This document shows, piece by piece, positions 33,766-47,338 of a DNA stretch of 64,000 bases; position 1 is the first letter of the stretch; the number at the start of each line of letters is the position of its first letter. The position numbers and the translations under genes were made by a program. The DNA comes from Daucus carota subsp. sativus (taxonomy: Eukaryota; Streptophyta; Magnoliopsida; Apiales; Apiaceae): the NCBI RefSeq assembly GCF_001625215.2, contig NC_030384.2, positions 37,730,390 to 37,794,389 on the forward strand, given 5' to 3'. Below the pieces are notes generated by a model, which made no database searches, was not told the DNA's origin, and was given only the letters and a program-made list of their open reading frames with translations.

Positions 33766-34902
33766 ATGCAGTCTTGTATGGCTAGTCATTGTCTTCATTT
33801 TGCTTCGTCTGCGCATAATTATAACAGTACCTTCAAGTCTTGTTGTTCTTCACCCCCCTCAGCAGTCACGTTTTCCGACAGAGGATCCTCTTACAATCCC
33901 CTTGTTTTCCAGGTACTTAAAACTCCATCATGTTCCACTATACAAATTTCTTAGCTATAGGAACAAATTATTGATTCAGACTTCCGGTTTTCATTATAAT
34001 GTATATTTGGCGTGTGGCTATTGTTAGGCTGTCAGACTTTTGGGCCCTCCTGCGCGATTTGAAGCATCAAAACTGAAGGTTGAATTTAAAGGCGAAGAGC
34101 CTCATCGATACACCAGAATTGTGCCAAGAAGCTACACACTCTCACATTGTGACTTTACTGCTAACCTCACATTAACCATTTCAAGACTCGTCCACCTTGA
34201 TCAGGTAACTTACATCTCTACACATAATATTTCTTGGTTCTGTTTTATTTAATTACAATTGAAGTGTTTGAATGGCAGTTGAAAGGATGGTATAATAAGG
34301 ATGATGTGGTTGCTCAGTGGACAGAAGTGAATGGGAATGTCTGTCTCGACGTGCACTGCTACGTGAGTGGACCAAATCAGTTACTAGACCTAGCCGCGGA
34401 GTTCAGATACCACATCTTCTCGAAGGAGTTGCCTCTGGTAAGCCTGATGTATAATCATCTAACAGATTGTCCGCGAATGCTGGATTTATAATAGAAAGGC
34501 TTATGACCTATTGTTTCGATACAGTTCTTGAAATCCAACTCTCTGTTACTTGCTATTCCAGGTTCTCATGGCCGTGCTGCATGGGGACTCAGCATTTTTC
34601 AGTGAGCATCAAGATTTAATGAACGCATCAGTTCGAGTTTACTTCCACTCTAGTTCTAAGAAGTATAACCGCGTCGAGAGCTGGGGGGCACTTAAAGATG
34701 CTGCACAGGTAAATCAAATTAGTATGCATCACAGACAGCATCAATCTAGTAAATTTGATCCAAAGACTTGTTGACGTTTCAGGAAAGACGAGGAGATCAT
34801 CTGAAGCACAGCTTATTAGCCGCAAAAGAGGTTCCTCATCACCAGAAGAACTGTGGAACTCCGAAATCTCTGTTTCAGGCTCTGGTAGCTTTTCTACTAT
34901 AA
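33766..34902 (+). CDS. SGRL: STAY-GREEN-like protein, chloroplast (chlorophyll-degradation family)
   Basis: Member of the STAY-GREEN family of Mg-dechelatases; SGRL acts on chlorophyllide a in chlorophyll turnover (family knowledge). Five exons: 33766-33912, 34028-34204, 34279-34437, 34562-34708, 34783-34902; 249 aa. The first about 48 residues are Ser/Cys-rich and poor in acids, consistent with a transit peptide. The conserved core begins AVRLLGPPARFEASKLKV and includes RSYTLSHCDFTANLTL, LKGWYNKDDVVAQW, VHCYVSG and YHIFSKELPLVL, then VYFHSS and WGALKDAA. AVRLLGPPARF and the short hydrophobic C-terminus (LFQALVAFLL) fit SGRL rather than the senescence-type SGR1/SGR2, whose Cys-rich tail is absent. 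Start: MQSCMASH is the first in-frame ATG, and a second ATG four codons later is equally possible. Confidence 0.92.
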
Positions 34903-35818
34903 CTTACATGTTAAATTGCAATTAACAAGAGTATATAATACTGGTGAGTCTAAGGTTAAAGCTTCAATCAGGCTTTTATAGAGTTGCATAATTGCATTCC
35001 ATTTTTTTGGAGGATCTGAGTATCGACTTCCAGTGATGTGTAGCCAGCAATTCAGTTTCCAGGGTCGTTTTTTCTTTTGTATCTGGACTCATTCATTCAA
35101 TGAAATACTTCACTTACAATTCTTTTGCATTGCCATCTTTAAGAACAAGAGAGAGAAAGAGCGTTTTGCCAGGCTACTCTAAAATGACGGAACTCACTGT
35201 CACAATTTTCAAAAAAAAATGTTCCAAATATCAATGTCAGAGAAAGTGAACACCAATGTCCGAGAAAATAATTCCGACCTAACATTTTACAATCCAAAAC
35301 GTTAGATTATGCAATTTTTATCCTCTTTTGCTTTTCAATACTACTCAAGAGATTTATGAGATCCTAAACGTAGCTTTTCAATACTACTCAAGAGATTTAT
35401 GAGATCCTAAACGCATTTTATGTAGCATATTACTACTAAAACACAACATCAACATTGTGCTACGCTTTTTTTAATGATTTTCAGACTTAAACAACACCTA
35501 CTTAAACACAACATGATCTAGAATTTTATTCATAAATCAGAACACCTCATTATCTGGTATTTTGTACTATTTCTTCAGACTTGACATTTTGGATATTGGT
35601 AGTGAAAATTATGACATATAAAGCCTTTACTCGGTACTCTACCCGAAATAAACAAGAAAAATATACATTCACACTCATAAATCTTTTATATGTCCACTCA
35701 TTCGCTTACTACAAACCAAGCAGTCGGATCCACAGGTCCATAATCATCAAAGTTTATTAAAGGAATCATCTCTTGATAAAATTATCCAATGAAACTAAGA
35801 ATGCAGTTTAAACTACTT
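34903..35818. other. Convergent intergenic region between SGRL and TOL
   Basis: Two genes end towards each other here. It contains a 43-bp tandem duplication at 35330-35413 (unit starting GCTTTTCAATACTACTCAAG). Nothing else was recognised. Confidence 0.55.
35330..35413 (+). repeat. 43-bp tandem duplication
   Basis: Two adjacent copies of a unit starting GCTTTTCAATACTACTCAAG and containing GAGATCCTAAACG lie in the SGRL-TOL intergenic space. Confidence 0.85.
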
Positions 35819-38800
35819 TTAAAAAGCTCTACTAGGTTTCGATGACGACGAAGACTTGGCTTTCGCAAAATCAACCAGATCTTTAAAAAGTGCATCTTCA
35901 GAATTATCTGGCTTCTTCGGGGTTGACGAATTCAGGGAGAGATTATTAGTTTTCCCGACTAAGCTATCATAGGAGGAACCTGAGCCACCGCCTGATGGAG
36001 CGCCTGCACTATGTTGTTTAAAGAACTGTGTTCTCTGACTATGCTTAGAAGGAGGGGGTGGGAGGTACACAGGAGTTTCCAAAGGAATTGAAGCCGACCG
36101 CTCAATAGGTTTGGTTGTTGCAGATTGTTCACCATATGTGGACCGATTCTCAGAGAATATTGAGGCAGTAGGGTTTATAAAATCATCATCGGAGGCAGTT
36201 GGGTTTATAAAATCGTCAGAAGGTGGAGAGAAGGACACTTTTGCTTTTGATGGGGCAGAAGATTTTGTGTTGTTTACATGAGTTGGTACTGGCACAGGGG
36301 TATATCCAGAGGCTCCTGAAGTCCTTTCAGAGCTGTAAACATCACCACTCAGATAATCAATTTGACCATAATCTGAGTTAACCGGCTTTTTAGACGGGTT
36401 TGCACTCGTTTCAATATGACCATTTGCTGGTTTTCGTCCTTGTCCTTGCAGAGTATCCCTTGATGACCTGCAAAATGCATGTTTGATTCAAAGATTAGAT
36501 AATTAATTAAGAACCCAGACTATATATCTGTTAGAAGATAGATAGAACAAAAAAATGGTAAGAAAGTGGTATTTCAAAACTACCTGAGAGCTAGCTGAGA
36601 AAAATCATCTTCAGGCTCCTCATCCTCGTGAGTCACATTGACTAAAGGGACAACTGAAGTTTGTGTTTGTCCTACTCTTGGAGCAGCTGTTCCTTTTGCA
36701 ATGTCATCGTGGCGGCTAAGAACACGCTGAAGTGTATCATTTAATGTCAAACCCTTCATGAGGAGCTCTTCATCTCTGAAAACCAATAAACAATCTGTGA
36801 GCATATATATCAAATTAACAAATGTCACAAGTGAATGTATTAACTTTCTACTCACGATGTATTGTTCACAAGAACCATGACACGCTTTTGGTAGGAACGA
36901 CACTGCTCAACCAAGTCAACAATCACTTCTTCTTTGATACCCTGCCACGAAGAACACAAACAGATTGCAGTCTAGTATGACAACTAACAACTCATCAGAT
37001 CGTAACCAAACTTCATCATAAATTATACCTCGCGATTTTGAGGATCCAACGCACTAAGCATTTCCATCAACACATCTGCTAGTCCTTCAGCAGTGTGAAT
37101 CTCAGTCAAGCTGCATTAATTGGACAAATACATTTATGTTGGTCTAAGGTGCTTAAGGACCAATAGCGGAGAAGATTAGATTTAAAGAAGAAAGAGAAGG
37201 AAGATTAGGTGTTGCAGCCCAATTCGACTAGCTGAGAAAATTAGCAGCAGAACTTTTACATACAGCAATAAAGGCAAATGTGACCACATGATCTGTATAT
37301 AAAAGTCTAAGAGCAATAAGTACGTAGTTCTCTCTAATCTAACAACAAAAAATCTATAAATTTTTCCCTATACTTGGTGAGACTGATATAGAATAAATAA
37401 ATTATTATTTCTACCCAAAAAATCAAATGGAGTACAACTTTAGTTATCAGAAAAAGTGTAAAAAATGATGTTCATTGCTGCCTAGTGCCACTCTTAACAG
37501 GTGTAAACAGGTCAAAGACACACCCAAATGGGAATAGGTGATGATGCATACAAGAAAACACAAGAAATATGTACATTGGTGTTCAAGAGTAAGAATATAG
37601 AGTGATGTTTGGTTTATTAATTTTCCTGATGTGCTCACCCATAAGAATAATGATTATCCCACCTCCGCAACTAATAAATACAGTACTCACAGCAGCAAAT
37701 GTTGAGATTTTATTAAAATGTTGAAATATGTAACTAGCATAAAGGTTTGTGTTGGTCAGTTCTTAAAAAATGTCATAGTTCATTTTTTTTATTTATCAAG
37801 TATATCTTTGTTCTACCTAGGTTTATTGTAAGGATAATACGAGAACCATGCTCTACTAAACAAAACATAAGATATGATGAATATTTAGAGTACATCAAAT
37901 AAAATGATCGAGGCCCATACAAAGTCAATGTATATCATGTTACTGCTCATAAAACTATATTTACACTGGGGTAACATAAAACAACACAGACCGCCAGACC
38001 GGTAATATCCAAAAAGTAGACTTCACATTGTGCAACTGATTGAATAACAACAATGGATGAATGCCTATAATCTTACCTCAGTCCAGGAGCCTCAGACTGG
38101 AGAGATGCCTGAATAGCAGCTTCCTCGTATGTCGAAGCAGGGTGAGCAATTGGTGGTGGGTGCATTAACGGCTGGGTCTGTGGTGGTGTAAACAATGGTA
38201 CACTGTTCTCCTCACGGGGTGGGAATTCTACGCCAATAGACTGAATAAATTAAGGTGTATCAGTTAATTGAGGATGGATATCGATATTGATGTCTAAATT
38301 AAACAAATTATTGTATGAACTAAATTGCATTATATTTTTTACCATATTACATCGATGGAGCTATGATTGTTGTATGAATAATATGATCAATCAAAAGTAT
38401 ACTTGTGAATGAGAGATTCACCAAAATATACTGTTTTGATTGTATATATGTAAAACCTGATCACTGATTACCATGCCAGAAGCAAATACTAGCTTAAGAA
38501 CTCATTTAAAGAAAATGAAATTGTGCTAGCTTAAGAGCTCATTTAAAGATAATGTCATACAAGAGCAATTTCATAGGTACAAAAAAATATAGATTGTATT
38601 AGCCCCCCTTCAAAATAGATCTGCTCACTAAATCATTCTCAAGCTAGGCCAACCAATATTTGTTCGAGCAACTCAGTTTATACCTATTAATCACAAATGG
38701 TCCTGGATGAATAATTTATTTGCTAGCAGAGTAAATACACTGAAAACTACCTTCAATTCATTGTAAGCAGTATAATATTGGGGAAACCGTGCCCCTGATC

Positions 38801-41673
38801 CTCCCAGAGCTTCTTGCCAGGTATCTATTAAAATCAATATTTTCTCCCGCACATTTAAATCGGGCTGCAAAATCATTATACAGTATAAGAATGACAAGAC
38901 ATGAGTACCTTCCAGAAATTAAGAGTATATATCAAAGGAAGAAAGATAACTCACCTTCTTTTTTACAATTTTAACCATTTCGTGTAATATATCCCGCTCA
39001 ACAATATATTGAAAGATATTTTCTCCACAATTTTTGCTAAGAGTCTCCAGTACCTGTTTTAAATGACCCAGTATAAGCCATGATGTCAACCAGTAGGAGG
39101 TCATTGCTAAAAAAGCTGAACATCAATGCAAACAAAATAGGAAGCTAAGAACTTTTCTTATCACTTCATTGTTTACTACAAATTATGGATGTACACCTAA
39201 TATGGAAAGACTTGACTTATTGCAGTTTAAAAAACACAGTCAAATTTGAGAGTACAATGACTTGACCTACTTGACTTTTAAGTCCTTCAGGTGCATGGGG
39301 TCGGATACCAACTGTTTTTAACTAGATGTATATAGAAGGTAGCTAACCTAAATGATAATTCTACGAGCTAACATGTTGGGAACTGCATACGGGTCCAGCT
39401 GAATATCTTTAAAAGTTCATCTGAACCAACACTGACCAAACACATTACAGCACAAGAAAGAAGTAATTTTTTGGTCTTCTCTGCCCTAATACTGTGGTTC
39501 TGATTTGATCCATTTACTAGGATTTAACATTTCCCTGCCCCGATTAGGCACTAAAAAGAGAAGTTAGTGTGTTTTAACTACCGTGTCGGTCAAAGAAGTC
39601 AGAATAGAGAGGGAAGAGAAAGAGAAGCTTAATTATTATTATGCCATCTGTGATATAAAGATTTTGGTATATGTTGGGAGGATACATGGTTGTATAAATA
39701 ATGAGCTAATACAACCAAGGTAACACTCAAGTTACTGCACAAAACTAATAATTCTTTTAGTGTTTCTGTCAAAAGCTCGGGACAGGAAGCAGAAAAGCAC
39801 TGCATACATCCTTTTTTAATGAGGTAATGGTTAGTCATAGGACTTCGGAGACCTAAATGTTTCCAAGCAAATATATGATTAACTTTATAGGAAAAGTTCA
39901 TGATATCTATAGTTCAGCGCATATATAAATGACGTCTCTAGGCCCATAACATTCATCAGTAGAACTATCACAAGCGAAAACATGTAAAACCAAAAGGGAA
40001 GAGTGAGAAAATGTGCAATTACTGACAAAGAGAGTAAGCAGCTGAATTTTTGGATTTTTACTCCCGAGACGCTTCTTCAGTATCTTCAAAGCATCCTTCG
40101 TTTGCCTGAAAGTTTGATGAAAACCAAGATCTCAGCATATTTTTTTTCTTATAAAAACATACAGGTTGAAACAAGAAAACGGGTACTTGACCACCATATT
40201 TAGAAGTTAAACTAATCCATAGCATACCAAACACAACCAAGGTTTCCGTGTAAAGTTATACAGTGAAACAAAACATATCAAATTTTCAGCCAAAAGAATA
40301 AATGTAAAACATATATAACAAATATTATTCCCTTCAAATAAAACTCTTTTTTATTCTAACCCCTATCTGATAAGAAAGTAATAAGAAATTCTTGGCCCCT
40401 TTTCATGACTTACAGATGATATAGCCAAACATAGCTTTCTAGAATCCAGTTTAGTCTTTATGGGTCGATCTCTATTTCTTCATTGTTCTCTACCCCTATA
40501 AATTCACATATTAGATCATTTATCTCGCCCTTTAAAAACACAAAGGGGGCTGCTTTCTCATTTAGCGAAGAGTAAGAAAGTTAAGAAGTCACTATACTAC
40601 AATTTTTACCTATCTTATCTACAAGTTGCATTATATTTTACTTCTTAACTACTTCGAGAACATTGTAGGAATATTATAAATACACTACTAAAGTAACAGA
40701 TCTGGCATTTATTTAGCAACATCCCACACAGGAATGATGGCCTATAATATAGTACAGAGAAATTTTTAGTTCAACAGAGGACACCTAAATCACTCTCTGA
40801 CCTATTCTTTTCTAGATGTTGCTGATGTAAAATTGTAAAACAGCACAACATCTTTACAACTCAATTTGGAACTTGGCATACAAACTCAAAATTCTATTAA
40901 CTAATCTGTTGTCCTGAACTATATAAGCCATCAAGAAATCAACAACATATTATATGATATACTTGAAAATAATGATATCTTTGTTTTCCAATTTACCCCC
41001 ACAGTATCTTTACATGTGGAAGTTAAAACATAGCAAAGCACCTATATAAAATTATTTCCCGAAGGTTACTCTCACGGTATTTGAGAAATCCGAAGGTTAT
41101 CCTAAGTCTCTATGGCATTTCGTTCCTGAAGGTTCACAAAACTATATATATTTTGTTGTATTTCGTAACCCGTTTCATAGGAAGTGGAAATTGGATTATT
41201 TCCTGTAATTTGAGGCAAATTCAAACACCCTCTATATGTACCAACAAACTATGTGAGCTAATCACAAGAAACCGTGGACTCCTGTTGATTGAAAGCAACA
41301 AGAGTACAAGCACCAGAAAAGTAGGTAACTCTAATCTAGCATTACTAGGAACTTGACCCAAAAGAAAAGTAAATCAAATATTTCAACTCACGAGAAAAAT
41401 ACATATTCTATTTGATATTACAGATTAGCATTTCAAATAAATATCATTCAAATGATCAATAACTTGGCAATGTGCAAAGCAAGACATCAGGACAAAAATA
41501 AACAGTGTCAGCTATCAAAGACAAAATGTGGCATACCCTGGATTCGTGTTAATGAGATCGCATAGCTCGATATTAATAGCCCAGTCTGGACCCGTCAGCG
41601 CATCACTGGTTGCTCTTTCAGCACATGCCGCCACATTATTAACTATTTTAATACTATGTATTCCCGAAATCAT
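35819..41673 (-). CDS. TOM1-like protein (VHS-GAT ubiquitin adaptor, TOL3/TOL4 type)
   Basis: ESCRT-0-like adaptor that binds ubiquitinated membrane proteins for vacuolar sorting (family knowledge). Nine exons on the minus strand: 41673-41537, 40105-40027, 39053-38955, 38864-38751, 38240-38077, 37110-37029, 36941-36856, 36775-36584, 36467-35819; 1602 nt, 533 aa. The VHS domain starts at about residue 14 ([19 protein letters not shown]) and runs through [39 protein letters not shown] and [10 protein letters not shown] linker (VEFPPRE) is followed by a GAT domain ([42 protein letters not shown]) and a long Ser/Pro-rich tail ending in an [17 protein letters not shown] motif as in TOL3/TOL4. A near-perfect DDFINPTAS duplication is present in the tail. 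A likely non-coding first exon lies near 42144-42230. Confidence 0.9.
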
Positions 41674-42143
41674 TTTTCCTAAAACCAGAAACCCAAAAAT
41701 CAATACAAAAATCAAAGCACATCATGTTAAGAATCTCGAAGAACAAGAAGATCCAATAAAATTCAGGTTTAGGATACAAAACAAAAGAACAATCATCTAC
41801 AAAACCAAAAAGAAAACCCCCTGTCATACTTAGTAAAGTCAAGTCAACAAAACTATAAGAGCTTCAAAAACCAAACTTTCTCAACTTAATCAAATTCAAA
41901 CCATACAATCACAAACAGTGATCAATGAAATCAAACACTAGCCCATCAAAATCACACCTTTAAAATCAACAAATACAACAAAATCAAGAACTTCAAAGCA
42001 CAAATCATGATCATCCACTACAAATTTACACAAATAGACTAGAAGGGCTAAACAAGCCATCAACAATAATGGATCAAAGAAACATACAGAATCAAATCAA
42101 TAAAAAGTAAGAAGAAAAAGTCAAATATATGAGATGGGGTTAC

Positions 42144-42230
42144 CTTAAAATGAAATAGCTGAGATAATGATCAAGAAATGTAGATGGCTTGATAGGTAGA
42201 GATGAGATTTATTGTATAAAGGGGTTTACA
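42144..42230 (-). other. Possible 5' UTR exon of the TOL gene
   Basis: On the minus strand a pyrimidine-rich leader (TCTCATCTCTACC and similar) ends CATTTTAAG|GTAACC, a good donor. That would make 41674-42143 a leader intron. Inferred from composition and the splice-like site only. Confidence 0.4.
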
Positions 42231-44373
42231 AAAGTAAAGAGAGTTTTATTTATTGAGAATTATAGGAAGAAATAGCATAGTAATTTCGAGAGATATACAT
42301 ACAATACAAGCGTGTATGTGCGTGTTTCTTGTTTTGACTTTTCTAACAAGTAGGAGTACTAGAATCTATCCGTAGTAGTAGATGATAACTGAGATGGGTG
42401 TGACGTTTCTTTAATTTCTTGTGTTTATTTTACATTTGGAACAAAACAATTATGTATGTGGAGGGACGGTGCCTTAATATATTAAATTAAATATATGCAT
42501 ATTTTATTTTCATTTATGCTACTCCGTCCATCCAATTATTGGATATGAGATTTTATTCACATGACATGATAATAAAAAAATGTGATGATATAGTATATTC
42601 TATAAAAATTGGTTATTTTTATTAATATTTTTATTATAAATAAGAATATATCATCTCTTATTTGAGAATTATTTCGGATACTAATTTAAACTATATTTAT
42701 GAATATACAATTGTAATAATTCCGTTAAAAATCTATTGTAAATTTATAAAAGACATTATAAAGAACGAGAAAAATAAATTAATGAAATAAGAGACGAAAC
42801 AAATTCTTATAACTAACTTGTATATATCATATATCATATATAATGATTATAATGTGGATAACTGGATCATGTTCAAGAGAAGAGAGAACCTATACAACCT
42901 TTACCTTATTTCTACTATTAGTTAGGGTTCTGCAGCGGAACTTCACATGCAAAAAATTGTCAATAAATTATTTTTAAACACACCCAACGATGAATAAACA
43001 TGAAAAAACATGTATTTAGATTTAGATCCTAAAAATCTATTTAAAATTTAGGGTTTCGCAGCAGAACCTATGGTTCTATTATTTTAAAGACTGATTCTCT
43101 CTTCAGAGCCACCCCTCAAATTAAATATGAATATACAAAAAATACTCGTATGGATATAGAAAAACAAGGAAACAACTCATGCAAGCAACATGCACTCTTT
43201 TCATGCTTGTTTTTCTCCTCTCTTCCCAACCTCCCATAGCCACTGTATACTGTAACACAATCCCAGGAGATCAAGATATTAAAATATTTTAATTATATAC
43301 AGACATATAAATTTTGGAATAATTAACTGTTTTGTCTACTACTACTAAAAGTCGGCTAGCATTAGCTAATTAAATCAATCAAGTTGCTGTTCTTTCTCAA
43401 TATAATCAATTATGATAATGATGTATTTTTCTTAAGCAAATCCAACCAAGTTGATTTTTCTTAATATTATAATTATCTGAATTAAAATTATTTCAGCACC
43501 TCCTCCCTGCTGGGGTTCATCCACACAATTTACACTTGCCTCTGCTAGTCTGGTTCTTCACTCCTTTACTCAGGTCCCTTGAAAACCCAAAATGACCAAT
43601 AAAATTTGGTGATGAATATGTTTCATCACCTGATGACCAAGTTGAACCTTAAGGTTCCATTATTTTGGTATGAAAGTCACCAGAATAGGAATAGTATTAC
43701 AGCAAGTTGGAATAATTCAAAGTCTACATATTTTGGTTGCATCTACTTTTAACTGAATGTATTGACCCAGCACTACAATGACTGATAATAACCACACACC
43801 AGTCAACCTCCAAATTACATAGTCAACCCCGTTTGTTCAATAACCTAACCACTATTATAACTCTGCTGTAATCCATTTTTTACTCTCAAATATATATACT
43901 ATCATATTTCACTTGACTTTGGAGGGGTGGAGAGGAAATCAAAGATGCAATATTAATTTTCTTGCCCCAACAAGTACTCCTGGAACTTTTCTTTTGATAA
44001 TCCAGTCTAGACTAGCTTCTGTACATCTCACTAAGTTGGAAAACTGCTAGCACACTCGTATCCGTCAACTCTCCCAACTTGGAGGCTCACAGGAATGGAA
44101 TATAAGCTATTACTGTGGCAGGGGCTATGACAATATGCACATTTGATTTACTATATGATTAAAAACACTAAATCACTCCTCGTCTCGTCTTTTATAAGAT
44201 TTGAACTCTCGACCTTCGATAATTGGTAATTGTGATACACCGTCAGCAAATTTTTCGTAATGTGGTAATATTTTTTTTCACTTTGGTCATCAAAAATGTT
44301 TGCACAAACTGGCTATACAACAATTTCTAAAGCTAAATTAAACAATATGAATTGAGAGATGCATATCTACAAT
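42231..44373. other. Intergenic region, TOL promoter side and CCR4 3' side
   Basis: AT-rich and without a supported gene. At about 42523 ACTCCGTCCATCCAATTATTGG resembles one Stowaway end, but no matching opposite end was found. Confidence 0.45.
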
Positions 44374-46689
44374 TTACGATGAAGAATTGGTGGAAGAATG
44401 AGATAATGCTGGTGCTGCAAAACAAGCTAGCAATGCTCTTTCTAAGCTATTTACAATGTCGGACATTGTTGGTCGATCTTGGCTGCCGAGCATTACACAA
44501 TCAGTAGCAAGGTACCCAATGTACGCGATGGCTTCTATCTCCAGTGGCGTCGGAGGGGGCAGTTTGGGGTCTAATACGTGATGAATGTTGTCCTGGACTA
44601 TATATGGAACCATGTAGTCGACTACATTTCGTGGCATTCTCTCCTCATTCAAGTGAATTGCCTTGTAACCTGATAGGAGTTCCAATAACAGAACACCAAA
44701 GCTATAAACATCGCTCTTAGTTGTTAATTGTTGTAATCTGAAGTACTCGGGGTCTATGTAACCAACAGTGCCAGCAGCGTGTAATGAAAGGTGTGACATG
44801 TTTTCTTGAGGCCCCATTAAGGAGAGTCCAAAATCTGATACCTTGGCAGTCCATGTGGAATCGAGGAGTATGTTTGATGACTTGATATCGCGGTGAATGA
44901 TTGGGGGGTCTGCGTACACGTGGAGGTATTGGATTCCCCTGGCTGCATCGAGGGCTACTTGAATACGGGTTGGCCAAGACATGGTAGCATTGGTTTGAGG
45001 ATTGTGTAGATGATCATGGAGACTGCCATTGTTCATGTACTCGTAGATCAGTGCATACTCATTGCAATCTTCACAGAAGCCTAGTAAACGAACAAGGTTT
45101 TTGTGGTTGAGGCGTGACAGGCATTCGAGTTCGTTCACAAATGCATACTCATTCTCATCTTGACGCTTGGTAATATTGTAATTGACACCACCACGAGCAC
45201 CATCCAATGACGGACATTTAGTTAATTGAGCTCGTTTGATAGCTACTTCCCGCCCATCTTGTAATGTAGCTCGGTAAACTGAGCCAAAGCTCCCACTCCC
45301 AATCTTGTGCTCGTCTGAGAAACTATTGGTGGCTCTAACTAGGACGGAGAAACTGAAATCTTCCAAGTTACCCCCATTCTCCATACTAAACATTTGACTC
45401 AGTCTCTTCTCTAGAACTGGGGCACGGGCAGCTTCTTTAGGACTCGTCAGTTGAGGAGGCATTTCAACATCATCCAGCGGTCCTGAATCATGAACTCGAT
45501 GAGAACCCCTAGTTCCCTTTTTATAACGAAAACACAAGACAAACAAAAGTATAACCGATGAACAAGTCCCAACACAACCAACAACCAGCAATGCAACATT
45601 TTTTGTGGTCCAATTAACACCACCATGTTTGCTTTCTGGCTCCGGAACCCACACAGGAACCGGATTTTCAACCGTAGGCACAGGATCACATGGTTTACAA
45701 ACCATTAATCCTTGCCCACAAAACCTCCCAGCCCCAGGGGAAGCACCACAAGGGCATTCCCTTCTACACACACCTGCCATCACATTCTCAAACACCAAAC
45801 CATTAGCATCAAAAACCTCATCCCCCCAACAATACAAACCATAATCCTTTGTCCCAACGCCACAAAAAACACCTCCATTGGCCTCAATTGCCTCAAAACT
45901 AGTCCCCTCAAGACCCCAAGGCAAACGAAACCCACCCTCCCCCCAACAAACCACCCTCCCATCAACTCTAATCCCACAACTCCTCCCATCCCCCAAAGCC
46001 AACCCTTTAAACAAACCCTTAGGCGGATCACCCACCAAATTATCCCCCCAACACTTGATCCTCCCCCTCACAGAAATCGCGCAAAAATGCCCTAAACCAG
46101 CAGCCACACTACTGTAATTCCCCCTAAACACACCACCCCCAACCCCACTCAAATTCCCAAAACACTGAATTTGGCCTAATCCCACCAACCCACAAACGAA
46201 ATCACCCCCAACAGCCAAACCCCCCGAAAATTTCGCACCAGGCCTTTTAAACTTCCTCCACTGCCAGCACTCTAAGCTTCTCCCACCCCCCAAAACCCCA
46301 CAAATCCTCTCCCTCCCAGACGCCAAATCATCAACAACCGGGCCACTATAAATCCTCTTACTCACCACCACACCATCACCACCACCAAACCTCCAGCAAA
46401 TTATATTAGACCTATCCTCATCAAGCCCACAAACATACCCATCACCCCCAACAACCCCAGAAAAAGAAACGCCCTCAAATTCACCTATCTCATCATACTT
46501 ACGATCTTCAACTTGGTGCGCAAAAGTCTTGCAGCTGAGCTGATGGCGCTGTTGCATGACTGAGCAGATTACAATAGAGTTGTCATGAGGAGAGCGAGAG
46601 ATGGAGAAGGTTGGGAGAGAGACGAGAGAGAGGGGGAGAAAGGAGAGAGAGAAGAGAAAAAAGAGAGCACAATGAGAGAGAGTAGTCAT
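44374..46689 (-). CDS. CCR4: Serine/threonine receptor-like kinase CCR4 (CRINKLY4-related)
   Basis: Single-exon plasma-membrane receptor-like kinase, 771 aa. It has a hydrophobic signal peptide (about 1-24), then an extracellular CRINKLY4-type beta-propeller with Gly/Cys-Trp repeats (ICWRF, LECWQW, IQCFGN, IKCWGD, VVCWGE, LYCWGD) to about residue 305, and a Cys-rich ECPCG stretch. The transmembrane helix is at about 364-387. The kinase domain has the P-loop GSGSFGSV (464-471), VAIK (482-485), HRDIKSSN (599 onward), DFG (619-621) and the LTTKSDVYSFGVLLLELLSG region. The insertion after VAIKRA and the FVNELECLSRLNHKNLVRLLG run match CCR4 better than CCR3 in memory. All catalytic residues (Lys, HRD Asp, DFG Asp) are present. 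The upstream ORF-free 5' side fits a minus-strand promoter at 46.7-47.3 kb. Confidence 0.9.
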   Translation of the reverse strand: MTTLSHCALFFLFSLSFLPLSLVSLPTFSISRSPHDNSIVICSVMQQRHQLSCKTFAHQVEDRKYDEIGEFEGVSFSGVVGGDGYVCGLDEDRSNIICWRFGGGDGVVVSKRIYSGPVVDDLASGRERICGVLGGGRSLECWQWRKFKRPGAKFSGGLAVGGDFVCGLVGLGQIQCFGNLSGVGGGVFRGNYSSVAAGLGHFCAISVRGRIKCWGDNLVGDPPKGLFKGLALGDGRSCGIRVDGRVVCWGEGGFRLPWGLEGTSFEAIEANGGVFCGVGTKDYGLYCWGDEVFDANGLVFENVMAGVCRRECPCGASPGAGRFCGQGLMVCKPCDPVPTVENPVPVWVPEPESKHGGVNWTTKNVALLVVGCVGTCSSVILLFVLCFRYKKGTRGSHRVHDSGPLDDVEMPPQLTSPKEAARAPVLEKRLSQMFSMENGGNLEDFSFSVLVRATNSFSDEHKIGSGSFGSVYRATLQDGREVAIKRAQLTKCPSLDGARGGVNYNITKRQDENEYAFVNELECLSRLNHKNLVRLLGFCEDCNEYALIYEYMNNGSLHDHLHNPQTNATMSWPTRIQVALDAARGIQYLHVYADPPIIHRDIKSSNILLDSTWTAKVSDFGLSLMGPQENMSHLSLHAAGTVGYIDPEYFRLQQLTTKSDVYSFGVLLLELLSGYKAIHLNEERMPRNVVDYMVPYIVQDNIHHVLDPKLPPPTPLEIEAIAYIGYLATDCVMLGSQDRPTMSDIVNSLERALLACFAAPALSHSSTNSSS

Positions 46690-47338
46690 TGAGAGTTCAT
46701 GGTGAGCTAGCTCAGGGGAGTATATACGTATAATGTGTTATTGTGTTGTGCGTGTATATATACGTGTGAAAAGGAGAGCATGAAAAAACAAGAATAATAA
46801 AATATGAGTTTGGGCTTGACAGAAGAAAGAGTAAGAGGCAGGAACGAGTCGCGGGAGCGTGTGGGTCAACCTTTTCAAATCACTTTCTTTCTTTTTTTGG
46901 CGTATTTTTTGCATTTTATTATTATTTTTGTTATAAATGAAACACTATAAATTATTGAGCCTGTTTGGTAAGATTTTTTCTTCAACGAACAAATTTATGA
47001 AATAATGTATGGTTTGAAAATAATTTTTTGATAAATGAGAATGATATATTCAGGGTCTAGAATGGTATTAGTATAAATTATAATGTATTTACTTCCATAA
47101 TATTTCAAAATTATTATTATTATATATTTTAACGATTCATAAGTTGGTGATAATATAAGATTATTCAAATGGTCACTAATTTTAACTGCAATTCAAGTAA
47201 TTACCAGAGAACACAACACTACTGACAATTTTGAAGTTAAGAGAGCAAAAGAAATGAGTTCAGTTAATACGCCACACACGGCACGGTTATGCATTTGTCA
47301 TTTCGCATAAGCTTTTGGCGCCACTAGAAAATTTAATA

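Noticed and set aside
42523-42850. Stowaway MITE starting ACTCCGTCCATCCAATTATTGG
   Set aside because: Only one terminus is visible; no matching inverted end or TA pair was found, so at best it is a remnant.
45712-46117. Pro/Thr-rich plus-strand frames opposite CCR4
   Set aside because: Antisense shadows of the Gly-rich CCR4 extracellular domain.
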